A stretch of 64,000 nucleotides of DNA from Leucocoprinus leucothites (taxonomy: Eukaryota > Basidiomycota > Agaricomycetes > Agaricales > Agaricaceae): assembly GCA_013368445.1 (NCBI GenBank), contig JAACJO010000003.1:1612001-1676000 (forward strand), read 5' to 3'. The notes under the pieces were generated by a model that worked only from the letters and a program-made list of their open reading frames with translations, was not told the DNA's origin and ran no database searches. Shown here piece by piece: positions 11,001-23,122 of the stretch; position 1 is the stretch's first letter, and each line of letters opens with the position of its first letter. A program made the translations under genes and the position numbers.

Positions 11001-14000
11001 TCCACACAAGCATGGAGTTGCATATGCTGCTCAAGACTCGTGGGTTCAAAGTGGTTCTGTCAAGGTGGATCCGCCCAATACCCTCTTGAGAATCCTTGAC
11101 TTAGCCTGATTCTCCAGCAAAACATACTCTTCGGCCTGCCTTACGATGGAGTGCGGTATGAGCAAGGTATTTGGGGTGTTTATTTTGTATTAATATATTT
11201 GTATCTGAAGTTTTCACAGTGATTTCGCAGTGTGGTTTACGTCAGGATCTCGGCCTCTGGCCAAACGGGGATCTCACGAGAATTGGGGAGCGAGGCTTGA
11301 CCCTAAGGTACCCTCATGTCCTTTTCTTAATGCTGGTTGGGATTTTTACTTATGCAAGGATATTGACGACAGTGGCGGACAAAGAGTACGATTCAACCCT
11401 GTCTAAATAACATAACATTGATGTCCGCCTACAGGCTCGTCTCACACTGGCTCGAGCGGTTTACTCGACTGCAAAGGTCCTCTTACTTGACGATACGTTT
11501 GCAGCTTTGGATACTCAAACATCGAAATGGATTTCTCGCTACTGTTTCCTTGGAGGCCTCATGCAGGGTAGAACAGTGGTACTGGTGGTAAGTTTACACT
11601 CTGTACGGTGACACCAGGATTATGATACATCAGCGCTGCAGACTCATCATTTAGAACTCTTGAGGGCAATGGCCGTTGCCATTGTGACCATCGATGCTCA
11701 AGGAAATTGTGTATACGAACCAAACGTGCCAAATTTCACTATGGTCGATGAAGGCACCAGAACGACGGATATCCCTTCTCCAGCCAACGGGCCTACCGCT
11801 GATGTCTCTTTTATCCTCGGCTCTGGAGAAGTTGATGAAGCAGGCGGTAACTACTCCAAACGAGATGCTTGTAAGTTAACTTGGCTTCTTCCAGTGTTTT
11901 GCTCATATAGTGCTGCCAGTCGGCTTGTATATAAGCAATATGAGCTCACATCCCGTTTTGCTGTGGGCAGCAATCGTGTTTCTGCTTGCAGGAAATGATG
12001 CCTGCCTTATTGTCCAAGCGTACTGGATGGGACATTGGGGTTCCCGCTATGAGATTTATCCACCCTCAGCTATCTCCGCTCCCTAGTACGTAAATCTCCT
12101 TTATGCAAAGTCCTCATGCTTATTCCACTCAAGTTATCTTTCAGTACTCATTGGCTTCATTATCCTGTCGGTGAGCTTGTACAGCATGAACTTCCTTGTA
12201 TTCGTTTATGGCTCGCTGCGAGCCTCAAAACGGATCCATTCCACCTTGTTTAGTTCTGTTTTGGGATCTACCTGGAAGTAAGTGACAATGATTCTCCTCA
12301 CTCAAAAGCTGCCTGACTCGTGCCATCTTTCAGGTGGTTAGACATGACACCCACTGCTCGCGTGATCGTTCGAGCCACTCAAGATATATATACAAGTGAG
12401 AACATCAGTCCTATATCCACGCATGATATGAACCAAGGACTTGACAGTCGATGAACCTCTTTCCTTTGACCTGCGTCGAGTGCTTGAATTGAATATCTCC
12501 CTGCTTGGAAGAGTATTGGCTATTGGCATCTTCAGCCCGTATTATATCATCCCAGCAGTCGTCACCACACTCCTGGGATTCTTGATTGGTCAGTTTTACA
12601 TGCGAGCTCAATTGCCAGTAAGACGCATGATGTCCAATCTAAAGTCTCCAGTACTGGCTCAGTGAGTTTCTCTCTAACCTTATGAATGCTATACGTATTC
12701 AATTACGCAACAGCCTCTCAGAAACTATGGATGGGCTAGGTACGTTCAGTCTGGTTGATGATGCTGATTTCATCTTACCGTAATGATTTAGTTTCCATTC
12801 GGGCGTACGGTGCTCAAGAACAGTACACAAAACAGTTCATGGAGCGGGTTGATAGGTATAGCCGGCTTGCCGTAGCCTACTGGGCAATGAACAGGTATGA
12901 AAAATCATTCCGCGTATGGATTTGTTCTTGACCAGTATGATCAGATGGGTCAGCATACGCTCAGACATTCTAGGCGCATTCTTTACGACAGGGTTGTCGA
13001 TCTATATGGTTTATGGACGACATCTTGCAGCCGGGAAGGCTGGATTCAGTTTGACCATGAGCTGTATGTTACTGGCGTTGCTCTACAACTGGAAAATGAA
13101 AACTCAATCCCCTCCAGTCACTCTCAGTAATTTAATTTTGACATGGGTTCGCATGGTGAACAAGCTCGAGCTTGACGGTACGAGGTTTCTGTGCTCTTAG
13201 ATCAAATATGAGGCTTACGCTTCTATTAAAACAGCAAATAGGTATTTTCGCTTCCTTTTCTGCCGCCAAGGAACTAATGTTAAATGCCTGATAAGCCTCG
13301 AGCGGATCCGTGACTATACTACGCTTGAACAAGAACGTACGCAGTCGGAAATAGAGCCGCCTGCATATTGGCCATCTCAAGGCGATCTGAGAGCAGTAAA
13401 TCTATCGGCAAGATATACCAAGGTGGGATTAAACTATTCTCAAAGCTCCCCTAGTGTTGACAGAATGTATGCAGGATGGCGAGGACGTGCTTAGAAGTAT
13501 CAACTTTGAAATTAGGAGTGGTGAGAGGATAGGAATAGGTACAGGGTCTAGCCTTTCCAAAGGTTTAATACTGATAATCTGTGAACAGTTGGGCGGACAG
13601 GGGCGGGTAAAGTAAGTCGTAGGGTCGTTATTTGGAGTACGTTGCAGCTCACCCGCGCAGAGCTCTCTTGCTCTCGCTCTCCTCCAATGCCTAGTTACCC
13701 AGGGCGAAGTTTATCTAGATGGTATCCTCACCAACAAACTAAGCGTTGCCACATTGCGATCAAAATTCACGGTGATACCGCAGACAGTGAGTTTGAGGTA
13801 CACCCAAAGGCGTTATTATAACTGAGGCCTTTGGTAGCCTGATCTTTTTAATGGTACCTTACGGGATAACCTTGATCCATTCCGTGATTTCGAGGACGCA
13901 GATATTCACTCCGCATTGCAGTCCGTAGGACTACATTTGCTGCAGAAAGATCAAGGACATCAGAGCTTATTGGATTCGCGGGTAATAGGAAGAGGGGACA

Positions 14001-14499
14001 ACTTTTCCGTGGGACAGAGGCAGATCATAGCGCTCACCCGAGCATTACTCCAAAGAAACAAAATTTTGGTGTTAGATGAAGGTATGTCAACTAAAGTATT
14101 ACTTGTACGCGCGCTGAATTAATGTTACTTTTCCTTGCAGCGACATCTGCAATAGGTGAGAACACAGAATCAAAGGCTACCTCCTTGACTTAACAAGGCC
14201 CTGGCAGATTATGAGACAGATGCTGCCATTCAGAAGTTCCTGAGAAGTGAGCTTCGAGACGTGACCATCCTCACCGTCGCCCATCGCCTCCGGACAGTCA
14301 TGGATTTTGATAGAATTGTGAGTATACCGTCCAGGCGACAAGGCAGGGTGCTGACACACCCCAGATGGTTATGAGCGAAGGCCAAATCGTGGAATTTGAT
14401 CAACCGAAAACGTTATTGCAGAAGGAGTGTGGATACTTGAAGGAAATGGTCGACAGCAGTGGGGACAAAGATGAACTATACGCGCTAGCTGGTGTATGA
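8093..14499 (+). CDS. ABC transporter, ABCC (multidrug-resistance-associated/YOR1-YBT1 type), full length
   Basis: A full transporter, TMD0/TMD1-NBD1-TMD2-NBD2, is spread over some thirty short exons. The chosen start (MGAYQFPLEM) has a good AAAATGG context. The first cytoplasmic coupling stretch reads RTIKLLGWGPRAKLQ after an intron near 10045. NBD1 (about 10700-11700) has Walker A VVGPTGCGKTS, the signature SGGQR formed across two introns near 11375, Walker B VLLLDD and an H-loop VTHH. NBD2 (about 13470-14400) has Walker A GRTGAGK, signature FSVGQRQ, LVLDEATSAID and H-loop VAHR. NBD1 has Asp-Asp where NBD2 has the catalytic Asp-Glu, the asymmetry usual for ABCC proteins. Such proteins export organic anions, conjugates or bile-acid-like compounds at the plasma or vacuolar membrane. 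The substrate here is unknown. No frame break or missing core motif was found, so the gene looks intact despite its fragmentation. Confidence 0.85.
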
Positions 14500-14593
14500 A
14501 CGGGAGAGCCGTAGCTGATTGAACATAGGCGAAAAAGGACAACAGGCGCAGCACATAGAAGGCTTGTCGCCTGGTATCTGTAGAGCTGTATAT

Positions 14594-15624
14594 TTACCAC
14601 TTGGGTTTGCGGAGTGCTTGTTTGACCCTGAGGGTATTCCTGCCTCTTGCACCCCTAATAGACTGCAATTCGTTGAACTTCTTCTTCGCATATCTTTTGG
14701 CCTCTGCATCTTCAATAAGTTCATCCACTAGTGTTCGTTTGCGTTGGTTTCGAGGAAGGTTGTCACTACTTGATCCTCCGAAAGGAGATTCTGTTGCGAC
14801 AATTTTGCCGACCTAAAAATCAGTGAGTAATGGATCACTCCACGATGGCGGGACATACTGCAAAGTACTTGGGTAAACCCTTGATTCCCTTTCCCTCGCT
14901 CTCATCTTTGCGATAGAATCGCTTGGGGTCAAGCTGATTACGCAGGCGCGATGCTTCATATTCACGATGTAGTCGGGGTAGGTCGGCTTCCAGAGGAACA
15001 GGCATATCGAACCAGTCCGGCCCTGCGGTTTGTTTCTTAAGCTGGAGTAGGGTCAGCACATCATAGTGTTCACGTCAAAGAGCGGACATACTTCTTTCTT
15101 CTCTTTCCTCGTGAGGGGTTTTCCGGATTTATTTAGCTCTGGAGGAGGAAGAGGAGGAGCAACGGTTGCCCGTTGTCCCGATTTCTTTTCAACCTCTTCG
15201 ACCTCGGGATCCCGTACTAGAATGCCAGCTTCACCTCGTCCCTCGCCAAGTTGCAGATAGGAAGCTGGTAACGCCCCTGGGTGGAGTTTGGGTAATGGTC
15301 TGGAGAAATATGGATTAGGAAAGGACTTTACGGAGACAAAGACCCGTACGGATGCTCAACGTCGTCCAATGTAAAGATTTCTTCATTATCCTCCTGTGAT
15401 CTATCCCGTTCTGTCTCTGCTGCTGCTGCACTGTGTCTCGCCCGCTCAAGAAGTGCATTCAAGTATCCTTGTGTAATCTCCTCGTCGGAATCGCTCAAAG
15501 AGTCGTCATCTGATTCACTTTCGGAGTCGGAAATTGCACTAGAGTCAGTGGAACCAGAACCAGAATCAGAGTCCGAGTTTGAAGTGTCTGAGAGATCTAA
15601 TAAGGTAGTTGGCAACATGGACAT
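14594..15624 (-). CDS. FCF2: rRNA-processing protein Fcf2
   Basis: On the minus strand an acidic Ser/Asp/Glu-rich N-terminal region (from MSMLPTTLLDLSDTS, with SDSESESDDDS) leads into the Fcf2 domain. Its hallmarks are KQTAGPDWFDMP, RNQLDPKRFYRKDE and LPKYFAVGKIVA. A Lys-rich helical tail (LIEDAEAKRYAKKKFNELQS) ends in RVKQALRKPKW. TAGPDWFDMP is diagnostic of Fcf2 and of the related vertebrate TdT-interacting factor 2. Fcf2 works in the nucleolus with the U3 processome in early cleavage of pre-rRNA for 18S production. The coding sequence is broken by introns near 15060-15090 (donor GTATGT) and 14800-14860, among others. It is transcribed divergently from COQ5 and is the third ribosome-biogenesis-linked gene in the first 16 kb. 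Confidence 0.9.
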
Positions 15625-15865
15625 CTGAAGTGGAGATAAAGATACCAGTGGCTTGTTCTTTGCCTTTTCCCTTTTCTACGGTTGAGCCTGAAATTGCGGT
15701 GACCATTTTTACAGAAGATTTTGGGCTGAATCGAGACGCCCTTGATAGGCGCCTCCCACTGCAGCGCCAGAAAATGGTCCACGTGACATTTCGGAATTTC
15801 GTCTCGGCGCGACTCTTCGCGTCAAGCACTCGCTACTTGCACTTCTTTTCAAATCTCACCTCACC
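15625..15865. promoter_or_regulatory. Bidirectional promoter between FCF2 and COQ5
   Basis: Start codons of FCF2 (minus) and COQ5 (plus) lie 241 bp apart. A palindromic CACGTG with a following AC lies at 15780-15787, which also reads as GTCACGTG on the other strand. The same E-box core is in the NDUFA9/DUF2462 spacer. Motif identification is direct, and function is inferred. Confidence 0.45.
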
Positions 15866-16876
15866 ATGCAGACTCTTGGTCGTCGGCTCCTCCAATCTCA
15901 TGCTAGCTTGCGAAGGACCACCCTAGGGCTTCGTTTCGCCCACTCTCAAGACCCATCTTCATCTGACCCGACTCGCACCGCTTCTTTTGGCTTCAGAAAC
16001 GTACCTGAAGAGGCCAAGGAAGGTATGGTGCGGGAAGTCTTTGATTCAGTTGCCGCAAAATATGATCTTATGAATGACGCCTCCTCGATGGGAGTTCACC
16101 GACTGTGGAAGGATGAGTTTGTGGCCTCACTACAGCCTGGGAGGCGGGGACCACAAAAATGCATAGACGTTGCCGGCGGAACTGGCGACATAGCACTTCG
16201 TATTCTAGATTTCGCTCGGGAGAAGTACGCATGCAGGGAAACGACCGTAGATGTCGTGGATATCAACGGACAGATGCTGAAAGAGGGGTTCAAAAGGTTC
16301 AAGAAGACGATGTATCATAATAGTATGATTTACCTATGCTCTCCACCTTTAGGGTAACTTAAACAGCGTCACAGCACCACAGATTTCCTTCACAGAAGGA
16401 AATGCACAGGGTCTCTCGAAGGAGCAATTCCCCAACAATACATACGACCTTTACACCATTGCATTTGGGATCCGCAATTGCACGTCAATACCCGCTGTAC
16501 TTGAAGAAGCCTATCGCGTGTTAAAACCCGGAGGCACTTTTGCTTGCCTGGAATTCAGTCGGGTAGACAACCCCCTTTTGAGCACGTGAGTCAATGATTT
16601 TTGTAGAGATCTCTAGCAGCAATTGAATGTGTGTTCATTCCTAGCCTATATGACCAGTACTCTTTTTCAGTCATCCCGCTTCTCGGGACAATACTTGCAG
16701 GTGACAGACAATCTTACCAGTACTTGGTTGAGTCGATAAGAAGATTCCCTGCACAAGCAGAGTTCTCTCGGATGATTCGGGATGCCGGGTTTAAAACAGG
16801 AAAGGACGTTGACGGGGCTGCTTGGGTCAATCTTTGGGGGGGCATTGCATGTATTCACACTGGTGTCAAGGTATAA
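15866..16876 (+). CDS. COQ5: Ubiquinone biosynthesis C-methyltransferase Coq5 (mitochondrial)
   Basis: Three exons encode a UbiE/COQ5 methyltransferase with an N-terminal mitochondrial targeting segment rich in Arg/Ser ([17 protein letters not shown]). Conserved elements are [19 protein letters not shown], the AdoMet-binding motif [14 protein letters not shown] and [12 protein letters not shown]. Further on are [16 protein letters not shown], the UbiE signature 2 region [15 protein letters not shown], and a C-terminal [16 protein letters not shown]. The enzyme transfers a methyl group from S-adenosylmethionine to carbon 2 of the demethoxy benzoquinone intermediate in the mitochondrial CoQ synthome. 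The first intron lies near 16320-16370, where the acceptor giving [10 protein letters not shown] fits best. The second lies at 16588-16644 (donor GTGAGT). The reading frame is intact. Confidence 0.92.
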
Positions 16877-17035
16877 TTAAGCTAGACCTAGACGTAGTAG
16901 ATTATGCATAATTTATTTGGAGCATCGGAGAAGCAGGTCGGGGATATATTAAGCGATCTGGGTTTGTTTGCTCGATCACTTACAGCCTCGCATTAACGGA
17001 GACAATTGACGCGTCTCCCTCTCACTTCTTCCACC

Positions 17036-19814
17036 ATGTCTCGCCAAAGTCTCCCCATGCCAGCTTCGACAGCTGATCTTGCCACGACTTGGGCTTTCCT
17101 TGAGGAGGGTGTCGACCATATCATGACCAAGCTCCAAACTGGAGTCTCGTTTTCAAAGGTACGACGACCTACCTGATCCTGACCGCGAATCTCACCTCTC
17201 AATACGCAGTACATGTCACTATACACCGTGGCGTACAATTATTGCACATCATCTCGCATGAGCCACTCATCGCCAGAGTCAGGGGCTCATGGATCGCGCA
17301 GTATGTATTGACCTGCCAGACGCTGTGAGGGCCGCTCACAATCACCCCAGCTGGGGCAAACCTCATGGGTTCTGACCTGTATAACCATCTAATACGCTAT
17401 TTTGCTACTCATCTCAAGTCCCTACGTGAGGTAAGGACCGGGATGATTACACTGACTCCGAGTACTAATATACTTCCTAGAAAACTGATGTATTACAGGA
17501 CGAGGCATTACTCGAGTTCTATGCTACGGAGTGGGATCGGTATACGACGGGGGCCAACTATATCAACCGTCTTTTCACCTATCTCAATCGACATTGGGTG
17601 CGGCGTGAACGAGATGAAGGCAGGAAGGGTATCTACCCTGTGTATACGGTACATCCTTCTGAATCTCCTTTGCTTAGGCACCACTGATGATTGTCTTTGG
17701 TAGCTCGCACTTGTACAGTGGAAGAATGACCTATTCATCCCAATCCAGAATAAGCAGCATAAACTCGCAAGTGCAATCCTTCGACTTATCGAATCTCAGC
17801 GGAACGGGGAAGACATCAATCAAGGTCTTGTGAAGAAAGTAGTTGACTCTTTCGTGTCTCTTGGTCTGGATGAAACGGACACGAACAAAGCGTGTCTAGA
17901 TGTCTACAGAGATCATTTCGAGCTTCCCTTCATCGAGACGACGGAAAAGTACTACAAGCATGAATCCGAAACTTTTCTTGCCGCAAACACAGTCTCGGAC
18001 TACTTGAGAAGAGCAGAGGAACGCCTGAAAGAGGAAGAGGACCGTGTCGATCGTTATCTCAATACGCAAACGCGGAAACCACTAGTCACAAAATGCGAGC
18101 ATGTCCTCATCCGAGAGCACTCAGAGCTTATGTGGGAGAACTTCCAATCGCTACTAGATTTCGACAAAGACGAGGATCTCCAGCGTATGTATTCCTTGCT
18201 CTCCCGGATACCAGAGGGCCTGGAGCCGCTTCGAAAGAAGTTTGAAGGCCACGTGAAGAAGGCAGGAATGGGAGCTGTTTCGAGACTTGTCGAAGAAGCA
18301 GAGAACAATGCTGATTCGCTTGATCCCAAGGCATACGTCGATGCCCTACTAGAAGTCCACTACAAGAATACTGAGACGGTAAATCGGAGTTTCCGGGGAG
18401 AGGCTGGTTTCCTCGCAAGCCTGGACAAGGCTTGTCGCGAGTTTGTCAACAAGAACCCAGCTACTGGCACTTCCTCGTCAAAGTCCCCAGAACTATTAGC
18501 GAAACACACAGACCTCTTGCTCAGGAAGAATAACAAAGTCGCAGAAGAGGGGGATCTTGAAGGCGCTTTAAACCGCGTGGTTCGTGACTCAATTTTATAA
18601 ATTTACAGCGAATCGGCCTGATAGCTGCACACCAGATGATACTGTTCAAATACATCGAGGACAAGGATGTCTTCCAGTCTTTCTATACGACCCGTTTGTC
18701 GAAACGCCTAATCCACGGAGTTTCTGCTTCAGACGAGAGTGAGGCAAGTATGATATCTAAGTTAAAAGAGGCTTGTGGATTCGAGTACACCAACAAACTA
18801 CAACGAATGTTCACTGGTAGGTTCAGCCCGCATATGACCCACAATATGAGACTGAGAATGTCCTCAGATATGAGTCTAAGCAAAGACTTGACCGATCAGT
18901 TCAAGGAGCGTATGCAGGCCAGTCATCCTGACGACCCTGGCGACATCAGCTTCAGTATCATGGTTCTCGGCACTAATTTCTGGCCGCTGAACCCTCCTGG
19001 AAACGAATTCATAATCCCGACCGAATTACAACAAACGTACGATCGTTTCCAACGCTACTACCAGTCAAAACACTCCGGGAGGAAACTTACATGGCTCTGG
19101 AATTACTCCAAAAATGAGCTTCGGACGAACTACCTTAATCAGAAGTATATCCTCATGACCAGCTCATATCAGACCGCCATTCTCATGCAATACAACACTC
19201 AAGACACCCTGTCATTATCAGAGCTCGTGACCGCAACTTCGATCCCCAAAGAGACACTGGCACAAATACTGGCGCTTCTCGTCAAAGCCAAGGTCCTCAT
19301 CAACGAAGAACAAGAGCAATACGATCTCAACCCGGGTTTGTCGAATTGTTCTCTGCTGATAGAGTTTTTTTTTTTGAATATGAACTCCCGCTTAGGATTC
19401 AAGTCGAAAAAAATTCGTGTTAACCTGAATCTACCGATCAAATCTGAAACGAAAGCGGAGACAACTGAAGTTCTCAAGATCGTGGATGAGGACCGCAAAT
19501 ATGTTATTCAGGCAACTATTGTCCGGTATGTACTATGGATTCCTTCTTTGTCACTTCTCTTAGCACACACCTCGCCAGAATAATGAAGGCCCGTAAAACG
19601 ATGAAAAATCAAGCGCTCATTCAAGAGGTCATTACACAACTTTCGCCGAAATTTGCTCCCAAGATACCTGATATCAAGAAGGCGAGCAATTTTCGCATGA
19701 TCCCGCATCCAAATTCTCATCGTCGCTTCTTTTCAGGCCATTGATACATTGATGGAAAAAGAGTATATAGAGCGCGTGCAAAACACCCGAGACACATTTG
19801 CATACGTCGCATAA
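17036..19814 (+). CDS. CUL1: Cullin-1 (SCF ubiquitin ligase scaffold, Cdc53)
   Basis: The gene encodes a full cullin. The N-terminus includes DLATTWAFLEEGVDHIM and YMSLYTVAYNYC, the region that binds Skp1/F-box. Middle repeats include KQHKLASAILRLIESQRNG. The cullin homology domain follows with LFKYIEDKDVFQSFY, then TRLSKRLIHGVS and SIMVLGTNFWPL. The C-terminus has IVRIMKARKTMKNQALIQEV, where the Lys in RIMK is the NEDD8 acceptor, and ends EYIERV...TFAYVA. CUL1 positions Rbx1 and substrate for SCF ubiquitination. Similarity to the CUL1 ends (YIERV, YVA) favours CUL1 over CUL3 or CUL4. Introns include one of about 54 nt that begins after the codons for ALNRV near 18580. Another, of 60 nt at 19336-19395, has no stop codon and is in frame. 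Confidence 0.92.
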
Positions 19815-20425
19815 GTTTTCTGTTTTCCTGCTATCGCTGTACAATCCTGGTGTACTATAGTTCATGTTAATTTTGTTGGGAATGGTGCTGTTTAGACGGT
19901 GCGTGTTGTCCTGGCCAAATTGAATGGATCACTGACTCTCGTGATTAGATGTCAATTGTATTATGCTGGGGACTTGCCCTATCAGTGTATTCCTTCAGGC
20001 GCAACTCTATTTCGATTGCTACAACAACCGCAAAGGAAGCGCAACCTTCCGAGTACTACTATCAACTCTCCCTTTCAGCTCCACGGGGTGTGCTTGGGCT
20101 TCGTTATGTCACAGGATATCTCTCACGGCCTTGTGAGCACGACTGCAGTATTCGGACAATCGACTCAGCTAACCCGAGAGCTTTGTAACTACCGCCTAAA
20201 ATATGTTCCCTTCCCCCGTGGAAGGAGTACGGGTTCAATTGGTTCTTCTAGCGCAAATCCGCCACCTTGTTCTCATGGTCGGACATGTCCCGTTTGAGTT
20301 ACCAGTTAAATGTGGGACATTTTCGTGCTGTCGAGAGCCCTTCTCTTTTGTTCCCTTCTCCCTCGGGAAAGTCTTGATACTGTCAGCTAATTCAAAGGTC
20401 TCGACGTGTAACACCAATTTCTCAA
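19815..20425. other. Spacer between CUL1 and the DUF6534 gene
   Basis: Two overlapping open frames of 79-132 codons occur but have no recognisable domain, no consistent coding pattern and no start context. I see no supported gene. Confidence 0.4.
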
Positions 20426-22623
20426 ATGGCGGTACTTGATGCGACATACGGAAGCATATTCATCGGCCTCATCATCGCTTCAGTGTGAGTCTGCACCTCT
20501 GTATATGATTCCACTCAACAAAACAACCTCTTTATCTTCAGTCTTTACGGTGTAACGCTATTGCAAACGTATGTTAGTCAAATTGTTGCTCTGAATGCGG
20601 TAACTAACTGATGTATTTCACAGATTTCTCTACTATAGGTCAGCCACAGAACCAGCGTGACTTATCTGGGTCATTGACGCGTTTCGTGCCGCAGGTCCTA
20701 TCCCAAAGATTCTAATTGCACAAAGATTCTGGTATGTAGTTGTTCATATTATGAGAACGGGATTGCTGAGGGCGCCAAGGTCGCTGTCGTCTGGTACTGC
20801 TCGATTACTTTTCCTTCTTTTAAATACCACCGTTCAACTACTGGAATCTCAGGCTTCTTGACACGACACAGCTCATTCTATGTACGGTCGCGATGTATTG
20901 GTGTGTTTTCCGACATCGTTTATGACGTGTAGTGAAACTTGTGCTATCAGGTACCTCGTACAGAATTTTACCAACGAAGAAGCCCTTAGAAGGACAACTT
21001 GGTCAGTGATAAGTCATGCACAACGCTTTAGTATTCTCAGCCTATTTCAAGGAGCATGAACGTCCGTGTCACATTGGCCTCGGAAAAGCATCCACGCTGA
21101 CTTATTGCATAAGTTGCAAACAGATTGTAATGTACGCCCTCTGATTGGAATACCTTAAGTTCGGACGGTTCACTAACCTTCAATATAGGGGCTAATTGGC
21201 CTGATCGTGGAATGGTATGATGCTTTGTTTCCGGCCGGCCCGGTACCTCAATATCCCCTTCTCTAGCTTCTTTGCTCGCCGAGTGTGGATAAGTGCGTTC
21301 TTCTAAAATGCCCATAACTTCTGTCTGACCTGCATTGTAACGGAACTGCTATGTATGGTTCTAGTGTCTGGGAATGCGATACTAACGCTCATTATTGTGA
21401 GAGGCCCTCCCCCTTTGAGTCTTCCTAAATCAACATCACGTTCAGGTCCTATTGGCTTGTGTTCATTTCGGTAAGTCCTTGAGGCTATGTGTTCATTGTG
21501 TTGGCTAAAGCTACCGATTTCATAGGGCTAGGGGTTGGTATGTGCACCACCACTTCTTTTCGGCGGTTCAGCCTCAGGTTTACGCGTCGCCAGTCTTCAC
21601 TATAGAGGAGTGCGTCAACTTGACTCTTCTCGCGGAAGAATTCTTCGCTAAGATGACGCTGAGGTTTCTGCTGGTGGAGAATACCCGATTTTTCAAATTA
21701 ATTGTTCGTTGACTTTGGAATGTTGTCCATCTTTCATATGAACCGACCAGCTTTCAGTGGGTAACTAGTGCCGGCCTCGGCAGTGCTGCAGCGGCGGACG
21801 TCATCATCGCCTGTGCACTTTGTTATTACCTCCTAAAGAGCCGGACAGGGTTCTCTAGGTAAATGACTACATAATTCTCGGAGTCTTATAATCAGTGTCT
21901 CATTTTAATAGCACTGACTCCCTGATTGCAACGCTCATAGCTTATAGCTTGACAACGGGGCTCATTACGAGGTAGGTCTCAATGCAGCACCATCGAATGT
22001 CACAAATTTTTGAAACCATTCATAGCGTCCTGGCGTTAATATGCGTAGTGACGGTGGGGACTGCGTTCGAGGATGATTCGCCGCAGTGCTAAGCGATGTT
22101 TTCAGTTCGCCACAATGCCCACCAACTACATTTGGCTTGCTTTCTTCTGGATTCTTGGGAAGTGTGAGTGACCCTTCCTTCATTACCACCCCAGTTTCCT
22201 GTCCCTTCATCCAATCTTCGCCATATTCGTATTCTATGGCACGTAATCCTACCTCATGGGGCTCACATGAACAACCTGACAGGCTATGTCAATTCTCTCC
22301 TGGCAGCGTTGAGTAACGCCCATTATCTCTCTTCTTTCGGAGGCTGATCCTGGTTACCCTATTGGTATAGACTGAACAGCCGAGATTCGTTAAGGGAGCG
22401 GGCCAAACCCCGACTCGACGGGACATTCTTCCAATTATCACATATCCCACACCTTACGGCAGACCAGCCGGAATCACCTACTCACATGAGCTCCAAACCT
22501 TCTCGGCACTGCTCAAGGTCAGGTGGTCCCAGTACGCTGGCGGTCAATGTCCATACACAAACATATTATAAAAGTGACTTTGACAAGGCTGAGTACTCCG
22601 TAAGTTTGTTCATCAGGGTTTGA
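20426..22623 (+). CDS. DUF6534-domain multi-pass membrane protein
   Basis: Many very short exons encode a seven-helix-like membrane protein. The start MAVLDATYGSIFIGLIIASV is followed by LYGVTLLQTFLYYR and VWLLDTTQLILCTVAMYWYL, a layout typical of basidiomycete DUF6534 proteins. The C-terminal DUF6534 part (about 21780-22410) has AAADVIIACALCYYLLKSRT, SLIATLIAYSLTTGLIT and LAFFWILGKCYVNSLLAALN, ending NSRDSLRERAK. A hydrophilic tail follows. The stop used here (22621-22623) assumes that the last exon reads through GTAAGT near 22600. If that site is a real donor, the tail would continue into sequence at 22660-22830. The family is expanded in Agaricomycetes and its biochemical role is unknown. 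Topology resembles small receptors, but no ligand or coupling partner is established. Several exon edges in 20.9-21.8 kb are uncertain. Confidence 0.7.
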
Positions 22624-22682
22624 CTGGGAGGTTATTGATTCAGGCTCAAACTTGCTCCCGGGGCTTAATCCATTATATCCAC

Positions 22683-23122
22683 AGCCAGCTACGGCTACGC
22701 CTCTATCAGGAAAATCCACATCATTCCTTCCCTAGCTTATACCCACCTCATTGCCGCGCTTTCGGTTTCTGGGGAGTGGGGAAAGCTTCTGGCGTTCTGG
22801 GGATACGGACTTGGTCGGTTTTGTGAGTCGTGCTAACACGGCCGTGGTTTATCAGCGACCCTCTTTTCGGACCATGTACAGAGAAGAAGTAGAAGGGGGG
22901 AAGCAGGATAGAGCGATTGTGGGAGGATCATCCTATTTACTTCGTATAGCGCTTTGCTCAATCTGTTGGCTTGTAATGTTCGTTGTTACTTTCGGGATCA
23001 TACGCAGTGAAGATATGATTCGGATCGAGAAAAGGGTTGAAACCGGCTGGAAAAGAACGTCTATACAGAAAGATCATCAAATTTCGGTGCGGTCGGCTCC
23101 TAAGGTCGCTTTTGTGAAATGA
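22683..23122 (+). CDS. Possible membrane protein gene or 3' exons of the preceding gene
   Basis: An open stretch from about 22683 includes SYGYASIRKIHII followed by AYTHLIAALSVSGEWGKLL and FWGYGLGRF, in one frame. A further frame from an ATG near 22870 has MYREEVEGGKQDRA, a hydrophobic segment (LLRIALCSICWLVMFVVTFG) and a basic tail ending APKVAFVK. The two halves could be joined by an intron near 22830, but I could not find a donor/acceptor pair that keeps phase cleanly. It may be a small one- or two-helix membrane protein, a 3' extension of the DUF6534 gene, or chance. No family recognised. Confidence 0.3.

Noticed and set aside
19336..19395. Phe-rich segment as a real part of cullin-1
   Set aside because: Removing it as an intron restores the conserved cullin sequence, so it is treated as intron, though possible retention is reported.
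19899..20297. 132-codon frame between CUL1 and the DUF6534 gene
   Set aside because: It overlaps another frame of similar quality, has no recognisable domain, and composition does not look coding.
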